From: Pithys albifrons albifrons
Lineage: Eukaryota; Chordata; Aves; Passeriformes; Thamnophilidae
DNA: 64,000 bases
Direction of reading: 5' to 3'
NCBI RefSeq assembly: GCF_047495875.1
Contig: NC_092464.1
Location: forward strand, 8,771,737-8,835,736
Of the stretch, positions 13,021-22,460 are shown piece by piece. Under the pieces are notes generated by a model. It searched no databases. It saw only the letters and a list, made by a program, of their open reading frames with translations, and was not told where the DNA came from. Both the position numbers and the translations under genes were made by a program. Each line of letters opens with the position of its first letter. Position 1 is the first letter of the stretch.

Positions 13021-13335
13021 GGATCCTAAAGCATAATTATGAAATTTTAAAAAACAACTTGACGTTATAATTATAACAGTTCCTGGAGGAGCCGTGTAAT
13101 TGAATTCTAGGGTGTCTTGCTCTCATTGCAGGCGCTAACAAGAGAACGGCTCAGCTTCCCTCGCAGCCTTCCCGGAGCCCTGCAAAGCTCGGGAGACACC
13201 CAACAATTCAATTATTGTTTCCCTCTGGAAAGCAGATCATTTTAGACATGCGGCCAGCTCTAATTACAAAGGAGAGGGGGAAATTTTCTTGTGTCCAAAA
13301 TTATTTGACTCATTAAAAGGATTTACTTTCTGCCA
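13021..13335. promoter_or_regulatory. Candidate conserved non-coding element A
   Basis: This is complex AT-rich sequence in a GC-richer setting. It has several homeodomain-type cores (ATAATTATG at 13032-13040, TAATTG, CAATTATTG near 13209-13217, TAATTACA near 13260) and a perfect 14-base palindrome GTTATAATTATAAC at 13064-13077. It has no ORF and no repeat signature. This composition is typical of vertebrate developmental enhancers, but conservation was not measured. Confidence 0.4.
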
Positions 13336-13724
13336 GGCCTGAAGAGTTGAAGCTCTGGTGGAAGAATGGAAGGCAGGGAGGAGCGGCGACTCCAGCAGGA
13401 AGGAGAGGGACCTCAGCCCTGCAGTGATGTCCATGACAGAGTCTGTACTTGGGGCTGAGTCCCTCCAGGTCCTTCTTTCCCAGGAAAAGCTGTTTTCTAC
13501 GCAGAAACCAGACTGGAACTGCAGACAGGTGTGGCAGGTGGGCAGGTTTAACCTCAGAGCACAAGTCTTCACTCAAGCAACCTGCAAGGAGAGCTGCTCC
13601 CTCACAGGGGTTTGGCAAGAGCAAGGCCGGGTCTGGGACTAGGGATGGAGGGACTTCTCTCCTCCTCACTGCCCTCGGCAATAGAAACATGAGGTCTTTT
13701 ACTCAAAAGCTTCATTATGGTGTT

Positions 13725-14310
13725 GAGGGTTTTTTTTCCTCAGATTATTTTTAAATGCTCTTTTGTGGAGAAAGACGATTTTACGTAGGGGAGGTCCCTT
13801 TTCCAATTACTATTAATTAACTCATCTCTAAAAGATTTTTTTATAGCCCTCCATTTCCCGTGGCCAGGAAAAGGCAGCTGGCAGGAAGCTGAGCTGCTGC
13901 TCTGCCCCAGGATGGATCAGGCTGCTCTGACCCCCCCAAGATAACACTTTAGAAGGGGTTTACATAATTTTTCTCCATTTCTGTGTATTTTTGTACATTT
14001 TTAATATAATTATAATAATGCCTTCATAGGCTTTGCAGGGACAATGCTTCTGCTCAGTGGGAACACCTTGGACAAGGGGGAAGTGATGGTGGGCACAGGG
14101 CTCCCAGGACTGGTCCTAGCCCTCATCCCCAAATCTACTCCTTCCCTCCTTTCCAGTGCAACAAAATGAATTCCAGTGTAATATTTATGGTTAATTTGAA
14201 ATCTAGCACTTGTTAGATAATTCTGTTAGTCGCTTGTGAAAACAAGGGATCCCTTGTATAATCAGTAATTATAACAGGTGTTTTATGTTAAATTATATCT
14301 AATAAGAAAG
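13725..14310. promoter_or_regulatory. Candidate conserved non-coding element B
   Basis: Three AT-rich blocks (13725-13850, 13940-14035, 14155-14310) carry TTAATTAA, TAATTATAAT and GTAATTATAAC words. A 16-base perfect palindrome ACAAGGGATCCCTTGT lies at 14242-14257 and contains two inverted SOX-like cores. No coding or repeat signal is seen. The call rests on composition only. Confidence 0.4.
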
Positions 14311-14479
14311 ACAAAAAGGAAGATGTGTTCTTGGATGGAGCTTTCCCCATCCAAAAAAAAAGGGGGAGGAATGTCTTCTGCGTGGTGAAACTATACATCT
14401 AGGGGGGAAATGAAAAAATAAAAAAAAGGGGATTAGACAGTGGGATGTCACAGTGGGGTTGGGCTGTCATAGCAGAACG

Positions 14480-15170
14480 TCAGGTAGCAGGAATACGGGG
14501 TGGTTTCTCTCCCCCATGGCAGGACCTGACCCAGCCGGGCATCGTCGAGGGCTGCAGAGCTGAGGGGTGCAGGGGACCACGGGGCTGGGTATCCCCGCCC
14601 GGCTGCTGCCTCGAGGGCAGGAGGAAGAGGAGGAGGAAGAAGAGCGGGTGTACCGCGGAGCAGAGTCGTGCCGGCCCCAGGTCCCCGTTGCCCGGCTCCG
14701 CGCCGACGGGGTGGGCGATGAGTCCCGGTCCCTCCGCTCCGCACCCCACCGCACAGCACCACACCGCATCGCACCGCACCGGGGGACAGCGCACTGGGAG
14801 GGGAGCTCGGGATGCGCGGCCGGGCGCGTGTTTTCCGCGGCGTGGGGTGGAACGTGGCAAGGGGAAGAGCGAAAGAAACCCTGACGGCGGCGGGGGAACC
14901 ACAACGACAAGGGGCACCACAAAAAAAAAGAAAAAAAATTGAAATTGAAAACCAAAAATATATATATGCCCCAGCCACTCTGGCTGCTGCAGAGAAAAGG
15001 GCTTAATGCCCCCGGGGAGCAGCATCCCCATCCTGCCGGGACAGACAGCCCGCGCAAGTGGACGCGCTGTGACCGGGGGCGGGGGATGTGGGTTCGCACC
15101 CTCAGCTCCGCGTTCGGGCTCCGCGGGGCCTGAGGGCTCCTGTCCGCGGGGATCCGGCAACAAAGACCCT
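14480..15170. promoter_or_regulatory. CpG-rich block 1
   Basis: GC-rich sequence with abundant CpG dinucleotides stands out from AT-rich flanks. All six frames open up by composition, which explains the overlapping ORFs of up to 227 codons here; none resembles a known protein. A run of 15 G follows at 15289-15303. It could be an orphan CpG island or a promoter of a non-coding RNA. Confidence 0.45.
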
Positions 15171-15359
15171 TTTGTCTGGTTCTAGGACTACCGGCCCTGG
15201 GTTCTGTGGTTTATTAGTTGTAATGTCTGATGGAAATAAAGGTGGTAAAATGAAGGAAGGTAAAAGAAGGCAAAATGAAAGAAGGCAAGGGGGGGGGGGG
15301 GGGAGACATAAAAAAAAAAATTAAAAATTAAATAAAAAATAAATAAAATCTAAGCCTCA

Positions 15360-15860
15360 AGGAAAGCTGGAGCACGCCATTCTCTGCAACTTTTTTCCCG
15401 TCTTAAAATTATACTTTCATTGAAGCGTCCTGTAAAATGTGACAATGTTTAACCACCGGAGTTATTGTAAATACGTTTAAGCAAATAGACTCTGGAGGAA
15501 ATCTCTCTCCATAAACCCGCAATCTTGTCTTTTAAACATGTGTATAATCAGAAAATCTAATTAAAAACTAATCGGAGGGCCGGGTAGGGTTAATTCTGCG
15601 CGGGCGCGGGCGGGCTGCGCGGCGGCCCCGGCCGCGATGTCTCAGCTCGGCTTTTCCATCCGAGATGGCAGATCCCGGATTCCAAACACCGTGTGTCAGG
15701 ACGAGAAGCAAATGTTGTTTTAGCAGGAAAGTAGTAATAACAAAGCCATTTATGCAAGCACATTAGAGCGGCGGGAATCCTGCCTCTTAGTTAAAATTTT
15801 TGAGCCAGAAAATTAAAAACAAATATTTAACTTCGCAATTTGCACCCCCCGGCTGCTGCT
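15360..15860. promoter_or_regulatory. Candidate conserved non-coding element C
   Basis: Dense, non-repetitive AT-rich sequence contains TTTAACCACCGG, ATAAACCCGC, TAATTAAAAACTAATCGG and TTAAAATTTTTGAGCC words. A CpG-rich segment interrupts it at 15590-15640. It resembles deeply conserved enhancer DNA around developmental genes, lies about 41 kb upstream of EN2, and has no ORF. The judgement is by eye. Confidence 0.4.
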
Positions 15861-15864
15861 GCCG

Positions 15865-16250
15865 CGAAACTTTCCGCATGCATATGGATGAACCCGGCCC
15901 CGCGCTCGCCCGGCCCGGCCGCGGGAAGTGGTTTAATGCGCTTTAAAATAAATTAATAGAAGTTTTGGGGCGATTCCCGGGCGAGGCGCGGAGGGGCCGC
16001 ATGTGCGCAGCCCGGCAGGAGTGGAGGGCTGTGCCGGGGGATGGCGAATCCCCGTATCACCGCAGCCACCGGCGCGGAGAGGGGCGGAAACCCCGCGGTT
16101 CCCCCGCCCGGGAGGAGCCCCCGCGCTGCTTTCGCGTCCGCGCAGGGACACGGGAGGCTCCGCCACCCGCGGGGATGCGCGGGGTGAGGAGGGACCGAGG
16201 CCACCGCGCAGGACCGCGGAACAGGGAGGCGGAGGGGGAAATGCTGAACT
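15865..16250. promoter_or_regulatory. CpG-rich block 2
   Basis: GC- and CpG-rich sequence runs from the end of element C up to the purine microsatellite. The ORFs of 158-267 codons crossing it take most of their length from the adjacent (GGGAAA)n array and are not genes. Confidence 0.4.
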
Positions 16251-16262
16251 GCGGGGGAAGGT

Positions 16263-16425
16263 GGAGGGAAAGGGGAAAGGGGAAAGGGAAAGGGAAAGGG
16301 AAAGGGAAAGGGAAAGGGAAAGGGAAAGGGAAAGGGAAAGGGAAAGGGAAAGGGAAAGGGAAAGGGAAAGGGAAAGGGAAAGGGAAAGGGAAAGGAAAAG
16401 GGAAAGGGAAAGGGAAAGGGGAAGG
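16263..16425. repeat. (GGGAAA)n microsatellite
   Basis: About 160 bases of pure purine on the + strand are built almost entirely from the hexamer GGGAAA, with a few GGGGAAA and GGAAAA variants at the ends. It reads through in several frames as Gly-Lys, Arg-Glu or Pro-Phe dipeptides, which accounts for the long low-complexity ORFs. Confidence 0.95.
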
Positions 16426-16739
16426 CAAGGGAGAAAATTGAGGGATAGAGGCAGGCAGCCAGGAAGGAAGGAAGGCAGGAAAGAATGAATGAAGGAAAAT
16501 CCAAGAGGAAAAACAAGGAAGGCAAAAAAGATAGGGGAAGACAAGCAGCAACCAAGTTGGAGAATGGATTTGATCCCACCTCGGCCGAACACGGCGGCTT
16601 TGGGGTGGAGTGGCACTCAGTGTCAGCGCAGGGCCAGCTGAGCATCCCCAACTGAGCACCCACCCCAGGTCAGCGAGCATCCCAACCAGTGCCCGCATCT
16701 CACTGCCACCACAGCTCCTGCCCTGCCGCTTCTCCCGCT

Positions 16740-17470
16740 CCACAGGAAATTTCTCGCATTTATCATTCTCCTTTTCCGTTGGTTTGTGGGTTTTGTTTTT
16801 GGTTTTTGTTGTTGTTGTTGTTGTTTGGTTTGGTTTGGTTTGGTTTTTTCCGACTGTCAATTTGCCAACCGAGCATCATTTCTCGGTAAAATTCAATTTA
16901 ATGACTTCACAGCGGGACGGGCCATTTGTCGGGGCCGTTGGTAATTGCAGCTTTTGGGGGGATTTGGGAGATCCTCAGCATCCACAGCCACTAAGTGTCA
17001 TTTACTTGCCTCCCAGGGGAAGTATGTGGAAGTTATTTTTATTGATGTGCCCCTGGTAGATTGTTTTGGCAGTTGGAATTTCCGTGTGACATATCCAGCC
17101 TCTCCTCCAAAAATCACGGGGAAAAAAAAAAGGAAAAAGAAAAGCGCCTTGACATTTATCCCCAACTACTGCCGCTGCTCAGTAACGTTTAATTACAAAA
17201 CTCGGCTGCGATGCCAGCCTGTATCGGTCATTAGGAACCTTTCGTAAAATCTTGTCAGCCTGCAATGAAAAACAGATTTAATGGAGGCAACCACATAGCT
17301 CCTGGTCTGCCAGCTGAAACTGAGACTATGCAAAAGAGGATAGTAGAGCCAAATAAACTGCCGCATTCTCTTCGTAGCAACCAACTCTTTAAATTTATTG
17401 CACTTTTTTTTTTCTTTTCCCGTCCCTGCCCTCCGAACTGCCTTTGAGAAACTGAGCAGGATCTTCACTA
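16740..17470. promoter_or_regulatory. Candidate conserved non-coding element D
   Basis: Two complex blocks, about 16855-17115 and 17145-17400, flank a short A-rich run. They contain TTCAATTTAATGAC, GGTAATTGCAG, ACGTTTAATTAC and CAAATAAACTG words and no transposon signature. A GTT/GGTTT-rich run lies at 16793-16850. No coding signal is seen. This may be enhancer DNA of the EN2 domain. Confidence 0.4.
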
Positions 17471-17699
17471 TTTTTGGAAGGTATTTTGGGGAGGGAGTAA
17501 CAAGTTTTGCCCGGGAGTGTCGCTTGTATCTGTTTGGCTGTGTTTGTTGGTTAGGGTTTTGGAGAAACAGGCGATGAGACGGCCAGTGTCGACTTACCCC
17601 CAGTTCCCTCCTGGGTCCTCTCCCTGCCCTCCCCGGCGCCCCCGGCCCGACTGTCCTTGCAGCAAGGGGACGCCAGGGGGCAAGAGGCGTTCACAAAGG

Positions 17700-17793
17700 C
17701 TCCATCTCTCATCCTTCCATCCCTCCTTCTCTCCATCCCTCCATCCTTCCATCTCTCCATCCTTCCATCCCTCCACCCCTCCATCCTTTTCTA
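17700..17793. repeat. (CCATCCTT/CTCCATCC)n pyrimidine-rich repeat
   Basis: This is an imperfect tandem array of TCCATCC and TCTCCATCC units on the + strand, read as Ser/His/Pro-rich peptides in false ORFs. It lies just 3' of a CTCF-like word at 17669-17687. Confidence 0.85.
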
Positions 17794-17819
17794 CCTCTCC
17801 CACGGGGGAGTTTCTTCGT

Positions 17820-18560
17820 CTCACAACGGCAAAATTCAGATTTCATATTGAAAATAAAAGGAAAATATTCTGCAAAGCAGGCTATATTTCCAATCCTCCC
17901 AGCCTTATCCCCACGTGCACCTCGGGCACAGCAACGCGATGCCTTGCACGCAGCACAGCGAGGCGTAAACGATATCCAGAAGCCTTGTAAGCAATGGCAT
18001 AGTTTATTTAAGCCAGCCATTAATCCTACTTACCTTGCTGCTATTTGGACCTAATCCTATTTCCTCTGTGCATCATAAGGACAGTGAAACGACACATTTT
18101 TGTTCTCCTGGTGGTGGCTTGCTGGGAGGAGTGCGCTGCTGGTGCCTGGGCTGCTGCTGGAGCCAGAGGAGCAGGATGCGCTCCATGGGCAGCAGCAGCC
18201 TCCAAAGGAAATCACTCAAGGGAAACTTCACCAGAGACAAAAAACCACATTCAATTTCCTGACTACTGCTTTTATCCCTGACTTATTTATTTTGGCGACC
18301 ACACATTCAATAAATGCAATATTCAATCAACTGACCTCCTTGGCAGCTGATATGATTCTTTCAGGAGTACACTTTTCTTACTTTAAATTTTATTTTATTG
18401 CTTAAATAAACTATGGGGAGGGTGCCCATATCCCAGCTTTGCTTGGCAACTGCTGTATTATGTGGCTTATGAATTTTGCAGACAATGAACTCCAGTGTGG
18501 CTGAAACAAACCATGGACACATATATATGCCATTTCCCAGGCACATTTGACATTAGGGCA
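17820..18560. promoter_or_regulatory. Candidate conserved non-coding element E
   Basis: AT-rich complex sequence (17825-17890, 17985-18085, 18240-18520) is interrupted by a GC-rich insert at 18110-18215. Words include CCATTAATCC, TTTATTTATTTTGG and two TCAATAAATGC/TTCAATCAACTG-type sites. No ORF of note is present. Confidence 0.35.
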
Positions 18561-18849
18561 AAGTATCACTTATTTTTCATCTTTTTTCACACCTTTTCCT
18601 TTCCCAGACTTTGCCCCGAATGCTGAGAGTTGGGATATGAAGCTAATGCCAGAGGTTTTGCTGCAGAGACAGAAACCTCTTAAAATAATCAGATGGCAAA
18701 ATACCAGGCTCACCCCCGAGAGCAGCGTTTGTAATGCTCCTGCCTGGCATTTTATTCCCTGCTTTATCTCCCCATATCACACAAATCCATATGCTGTGTA
18801 TCATATCTCTTTGAAATGCCATGAACTTGGTGTTTTAAAATGAACCAGC

Positions 18850-18898
18850 CTTTCTTTTTTTCATTTTTCTTTTTTTCTTTTCTTTTTTTTTTTTTTAG
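18850..18898. repeat. Poly(T)/pyrimidine tract
   Basis: About 50 bases of T with scattered C fill this tract on the + strand. It could be the A-tail of a retrotransposed sequence in minus orientation, but no such element is recognisable beside it. Confidence 0.7.
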
Positions 18899-18899
18899 C

Positions 18900-21465
18900 T
18901 TCAAAACAATGGAGATTGTCAAAGGGCCCCGGGTTGAGCTTTTCTGCGTGTTCACAAAGCGTTAAAGCTTTATCGAACAAACCGGCTCTGTCTGACCCCT
19001 GCCAGACAAAAGGCAACTTCCATTTTCTTTTGCAGGGAAGAGGGGCACAGAGAGACATAGAGAGGGATGTACAGTAGGGCTGGGTGGGCCTGGGGTGCCC
19101 CAAGGCAGCAGTGGGATGTCCTGTCACCCAGGCAAGACCCTGGTGCTGCAAGTCTTGGTCATTTTGGAGGTGCTGGTGTCCTTGACCACATGCAGATGGG
19201 GGAGATGGTGCCAGTATGGCCAGGGAGAGGCAGTCCTGCGTGCTGGCACCTGCTAGGGGCTCCGCCATAGATTTTGTGTGGTGCTGTGCTGCACTTAGCA
19301 GTGCTGCACCCACCTCGGTGAGCCATGATTGAATTAATATCCACCCCCATGAGCGGTCCTGGATGCTTCAAATTTTTCACTGAGACTTTGCATGGAGCAG
19401 ACCCACCCCATTGCTCCTAAGGTCTACGCTGAAGGTATAGCATTTCCATAGCCTTTATAGTGAATTTTAGGTAAGATGGGACCATCTTATTGTTCTGGAG
19501 CACCACCAAGGAGACTGGGACCAGTGGCCAGGCATTGAAGGGAGAAATGGTCAGAGTGGTCAGAAATGGCCAGAATAATCTTCTGAGAAACAACACGGGC
19601 AGGGGGACAACTGGCAGATCTGTAAATCACATCTTTAAGTGCTGGTGTCTGGATGTGAGCATCTACATGAGCTTGGACTCTGAGTTGTCCATATGGAGCA
19701 TCACTTGTCCCCCAGCTGCTGATCCTTGGCCTTCTGTAGGGCTTTGGTGACATCTACCATCACCACACAGGTGTCTCCAGCACCCTCCCAGTGGCACCAG
19801 TCTCTGCTAATAACCACCACCACACCGTGTGCATTTTGCTCACACATAGAGCCTGATACAGAGACACCAGGCTAAATCCTGCCTACACTGTCTGCAGCTT
19901 TGACAAAAGTCTGAACACTATTTCCTCCAGCTGCAGCAACAGCCATGTAGCAGATGAATCTGTTTATTGACGATCACCATGATCCTTGTCAGCAGAGATG
20001 TGTTGGAACACTCTGATGCTGAGTTGTAAGAGCCACTTCTGCATCTGCTGGCTCTGACCCAATGTGCCTTTTCCTGTGCAAGAATGAGCAGAGGGAGATC
20101 CTTTGCTAACACCTGGGCCTGAAATGGGCTGCTCAGAGGTAGGTGGGAGAAACCCTCACCTCCCATGAGTTGGGCTTTGGGGGTTGCTGGTGAAGTCCAC
20201 ACGATTTCTCCATTGGATTTGATTATTTGCAGAAATCCTCCTGTCCTATGCTCATCTCTATCCCATAGGCAGCAGAGCAATGCCACAATAACAAAGACCA
20301 TCTTTCTGCAGGTATACCATGTTCTCACACTGACAAAGCACCCATGGACTTCCAATCCTGCTCATAAAATGTTCATTTCCAGGAAGGAAGCTGGGACTGT
20401 ACTCGTTTTGGGTTTGTTGAGCTTTGGGTAGCAGGTTCAGGCTGCTTACTGCCCCCAGCAGTGTTTTGCATTACTCGTTAAGGGAAGCTGGCACTCATCT
20501 TTGTTGTCAGTGGAGATTTGTAAGCCTGATTATATTCCTAAGCATATGTTTGGAAATGAGAAGCAGCTCTCTGAAGTCAGTGAAATTGCTCTGATTGCAA
20601 ATCTCAAGTTAAGAGAAAGGTAACCTGGCTCCGTGACTGAGCTCCTGCTTGGAAGAGCCACAGGCAGTGACTAACAGCTTTGGGCTCTTCCCTGCTCCAG
20701 GAGCTAAGTTGAACAGAAACCAGAACAAACATCTTTGTCATGAAAATCCCATAATATAGAAATGTTTGTGTTGGCATTTTTTAAGTGCATAAATGATGAA
20801 CCATATTACCTGGATGGGCAAGTAATGCCTGGTACCATTTCCAGGCTATTTTACATATTTTGGAGGGCAGTCCTAAAGAAAGTTCATTGAATTCAGGATG
20901 CACCAGATATTCCCCCCAGCAGATGGCTGGGTTTGACTGCTGAAACAAGTGGCCAAGGCTGAGCAGCAGCAGCAAAGGGTTCACATCACCTTGCAAGGTT
21001 CAGCTCTTGATGTCACTAGGCTCAGCTGCTGCAAAAGCAGATGTCTTTGAACAGGAGCCACAGTTTGCTTCTCAGAACCAAACCATTCCTAGGAGTACAT
21101 CTCTTGCTTTGGGACAGCATTACTTCCCTGGAGTCAACCAGATTTGCGTGGCACAAAACTGCCATAACAGAGCAATGATTCTGGTCTGTGAACCTCAAAA
21201 CAGTCAGAGATTTGAAAGACTGAAAAGGCAAGTGGGTCCTTTGGTTGTTCCATGTTAGCAGTGATGGGAGATGAACACCATGAAACATTAGCCCTGTGGA
21301 CTTACAACTCTGCAGCACTCACACATACACTCTCTGCATTCCCTGCTTCCAAGTGTGCTGGTGCTCAAAGCTTGACCACAAAAAATGCTTGAAAAAAAAT
21401 TTGAATTGCACCTATGCAGGTTTTCACATCAGAAGGAAGAGGCTGCTCAAGCAGCAAGGACACTG
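18900..21465. other. Intergenic, no gene seen
   Basis: This is ordinary sequence with small ORFs up to 150 codons on both strands; the longest, at 18861-19313, includes the translated A-tract. No domain, repeat or regulatory signature is strong enough to call. Confidence 0.4.
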
Positions 21466-21757
21466 TTACAAGGGCATGTAGGGATAAGACAAGGGGTAAC
21501 GGCTTTAAACTGAAGAGGCCAGGTTTAGATTGGATATTAGGAAGAAATTCTTCACTACTGGTGTGGTGAGGCACTTGACACTGTGGTGAGGTTGCCCAGA
21601 GAAGCTGTGGGGACTTCATCCCTAGAAGCATTCAAGGCCAGGTTGAAAGGGGCTTTGAGCAACCTGATCTAGTAGAAAGATGTCTCTGCCCATGGCAGGA
21701 TGCTTGTAACTTCATGGTCTTTAACATCCCAATCCAGACCATTCTATTTCTATGACC
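21466..21757 (+). mobile_element. CR1 LINE fragment, 3' end
   Basis: The + strand reads AAGGGGTAACGGCTTTAAACTG, then a GATATTAGGAAGAAATTCTTCAC-type segment, GGTTGCCCAGAGAAGCTGTGG, a GCCCATGGCAGG segment and a decayed ATTCTATTTCTATG end. This is the 3' coding end and tail of CR1 in plus orientation. The reverse transcriptase frame is broken. Confidence 0.9.
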
Positions 21758-22260
21758 CAACTCACCAGGGCTCAAACTAGGTGCCTGCAGCAGCCACCAT
21801 GTGATGCCTCCTGTTGTATCTGCCCTGTGGAGCTGGGACTGGACCCTCTAGTGCGTGGTAAATCCCAGCCTCAGGACTGGAGTTACTTCCACTTTACACC
21901 AGCATAGGGAATGGGAATATCAGGCTGACTTTGTGTAACTGGGACAAGAGAAAATTCTATTTAAATTCTGCACCCCGCCAGTGAATCTTGCAGCAGCCTA
22001 ATTTTCCTATGAATAATGCCTTGGGCAAGGCTTGTGTGGCCCAGAAAAGGGAAAAAATGGTTTGAATTTACTCCATCCTGCTTATTTGTAACCTCTTTCC
22101 TAATGGATGGTGAATCTTGGGAGGTTTGGCCCACTGGTGGCCAAATTGGGGCTGTGATGCTGGAGAGGGCACCCAGCCAGGAAATGTTGGCACCTGTCAG
22201 AGCAAGGAGGTTGCAGATGCAGGGACTCAAATACTTCTGCGATTAAGACAGAGAACAAAA
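21758..22260. other. Intergenic, no gene seen
   Basis: This is plain sequence between a CR1 fragment and the AT-rich element near 22.3 kb. Nothing recognisable is present. Confidence 0.4.
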
Positions 22261-22460
22261 ATAAAAAAATAATAATTTAAAAATTTTTTTAAAAAAAAGA
22301 AAAATTAATTGAGTAACCTCAAATTACAAATCAATTTGAGGAAATCCCAATCTAGCTACAGACACTCTGTGAGCAGTTAAAGCTAAATTCATTGAGCAGA
22401 CAGCTCTAATTAGCACACGATGCTGGCTCACTCCAACAAGCTCTGCGTGGCTTTCTCCGT
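22261..22460. promoter_or_regulatory. Candidate conserved non-coding element F
   Basis: An A/T run at 22261-22310 is followed by complex sequence. It has an inverted repeat CCTCAAATT/AATTTGAGG (22317-22325 and 22333-22341) and a palindromic homeodomain site CTAATTAG at 22406-22413. No repeat family is recognised. Confidence 0.35.

Noticed and set aside
15933..16860. Overlapping ORFs of 158-267 codons on both strands
   Set aside because: Their length comes from the (GGGAAA)n array flanked by GC-rich sequence; six-frame openness is a composition effect.
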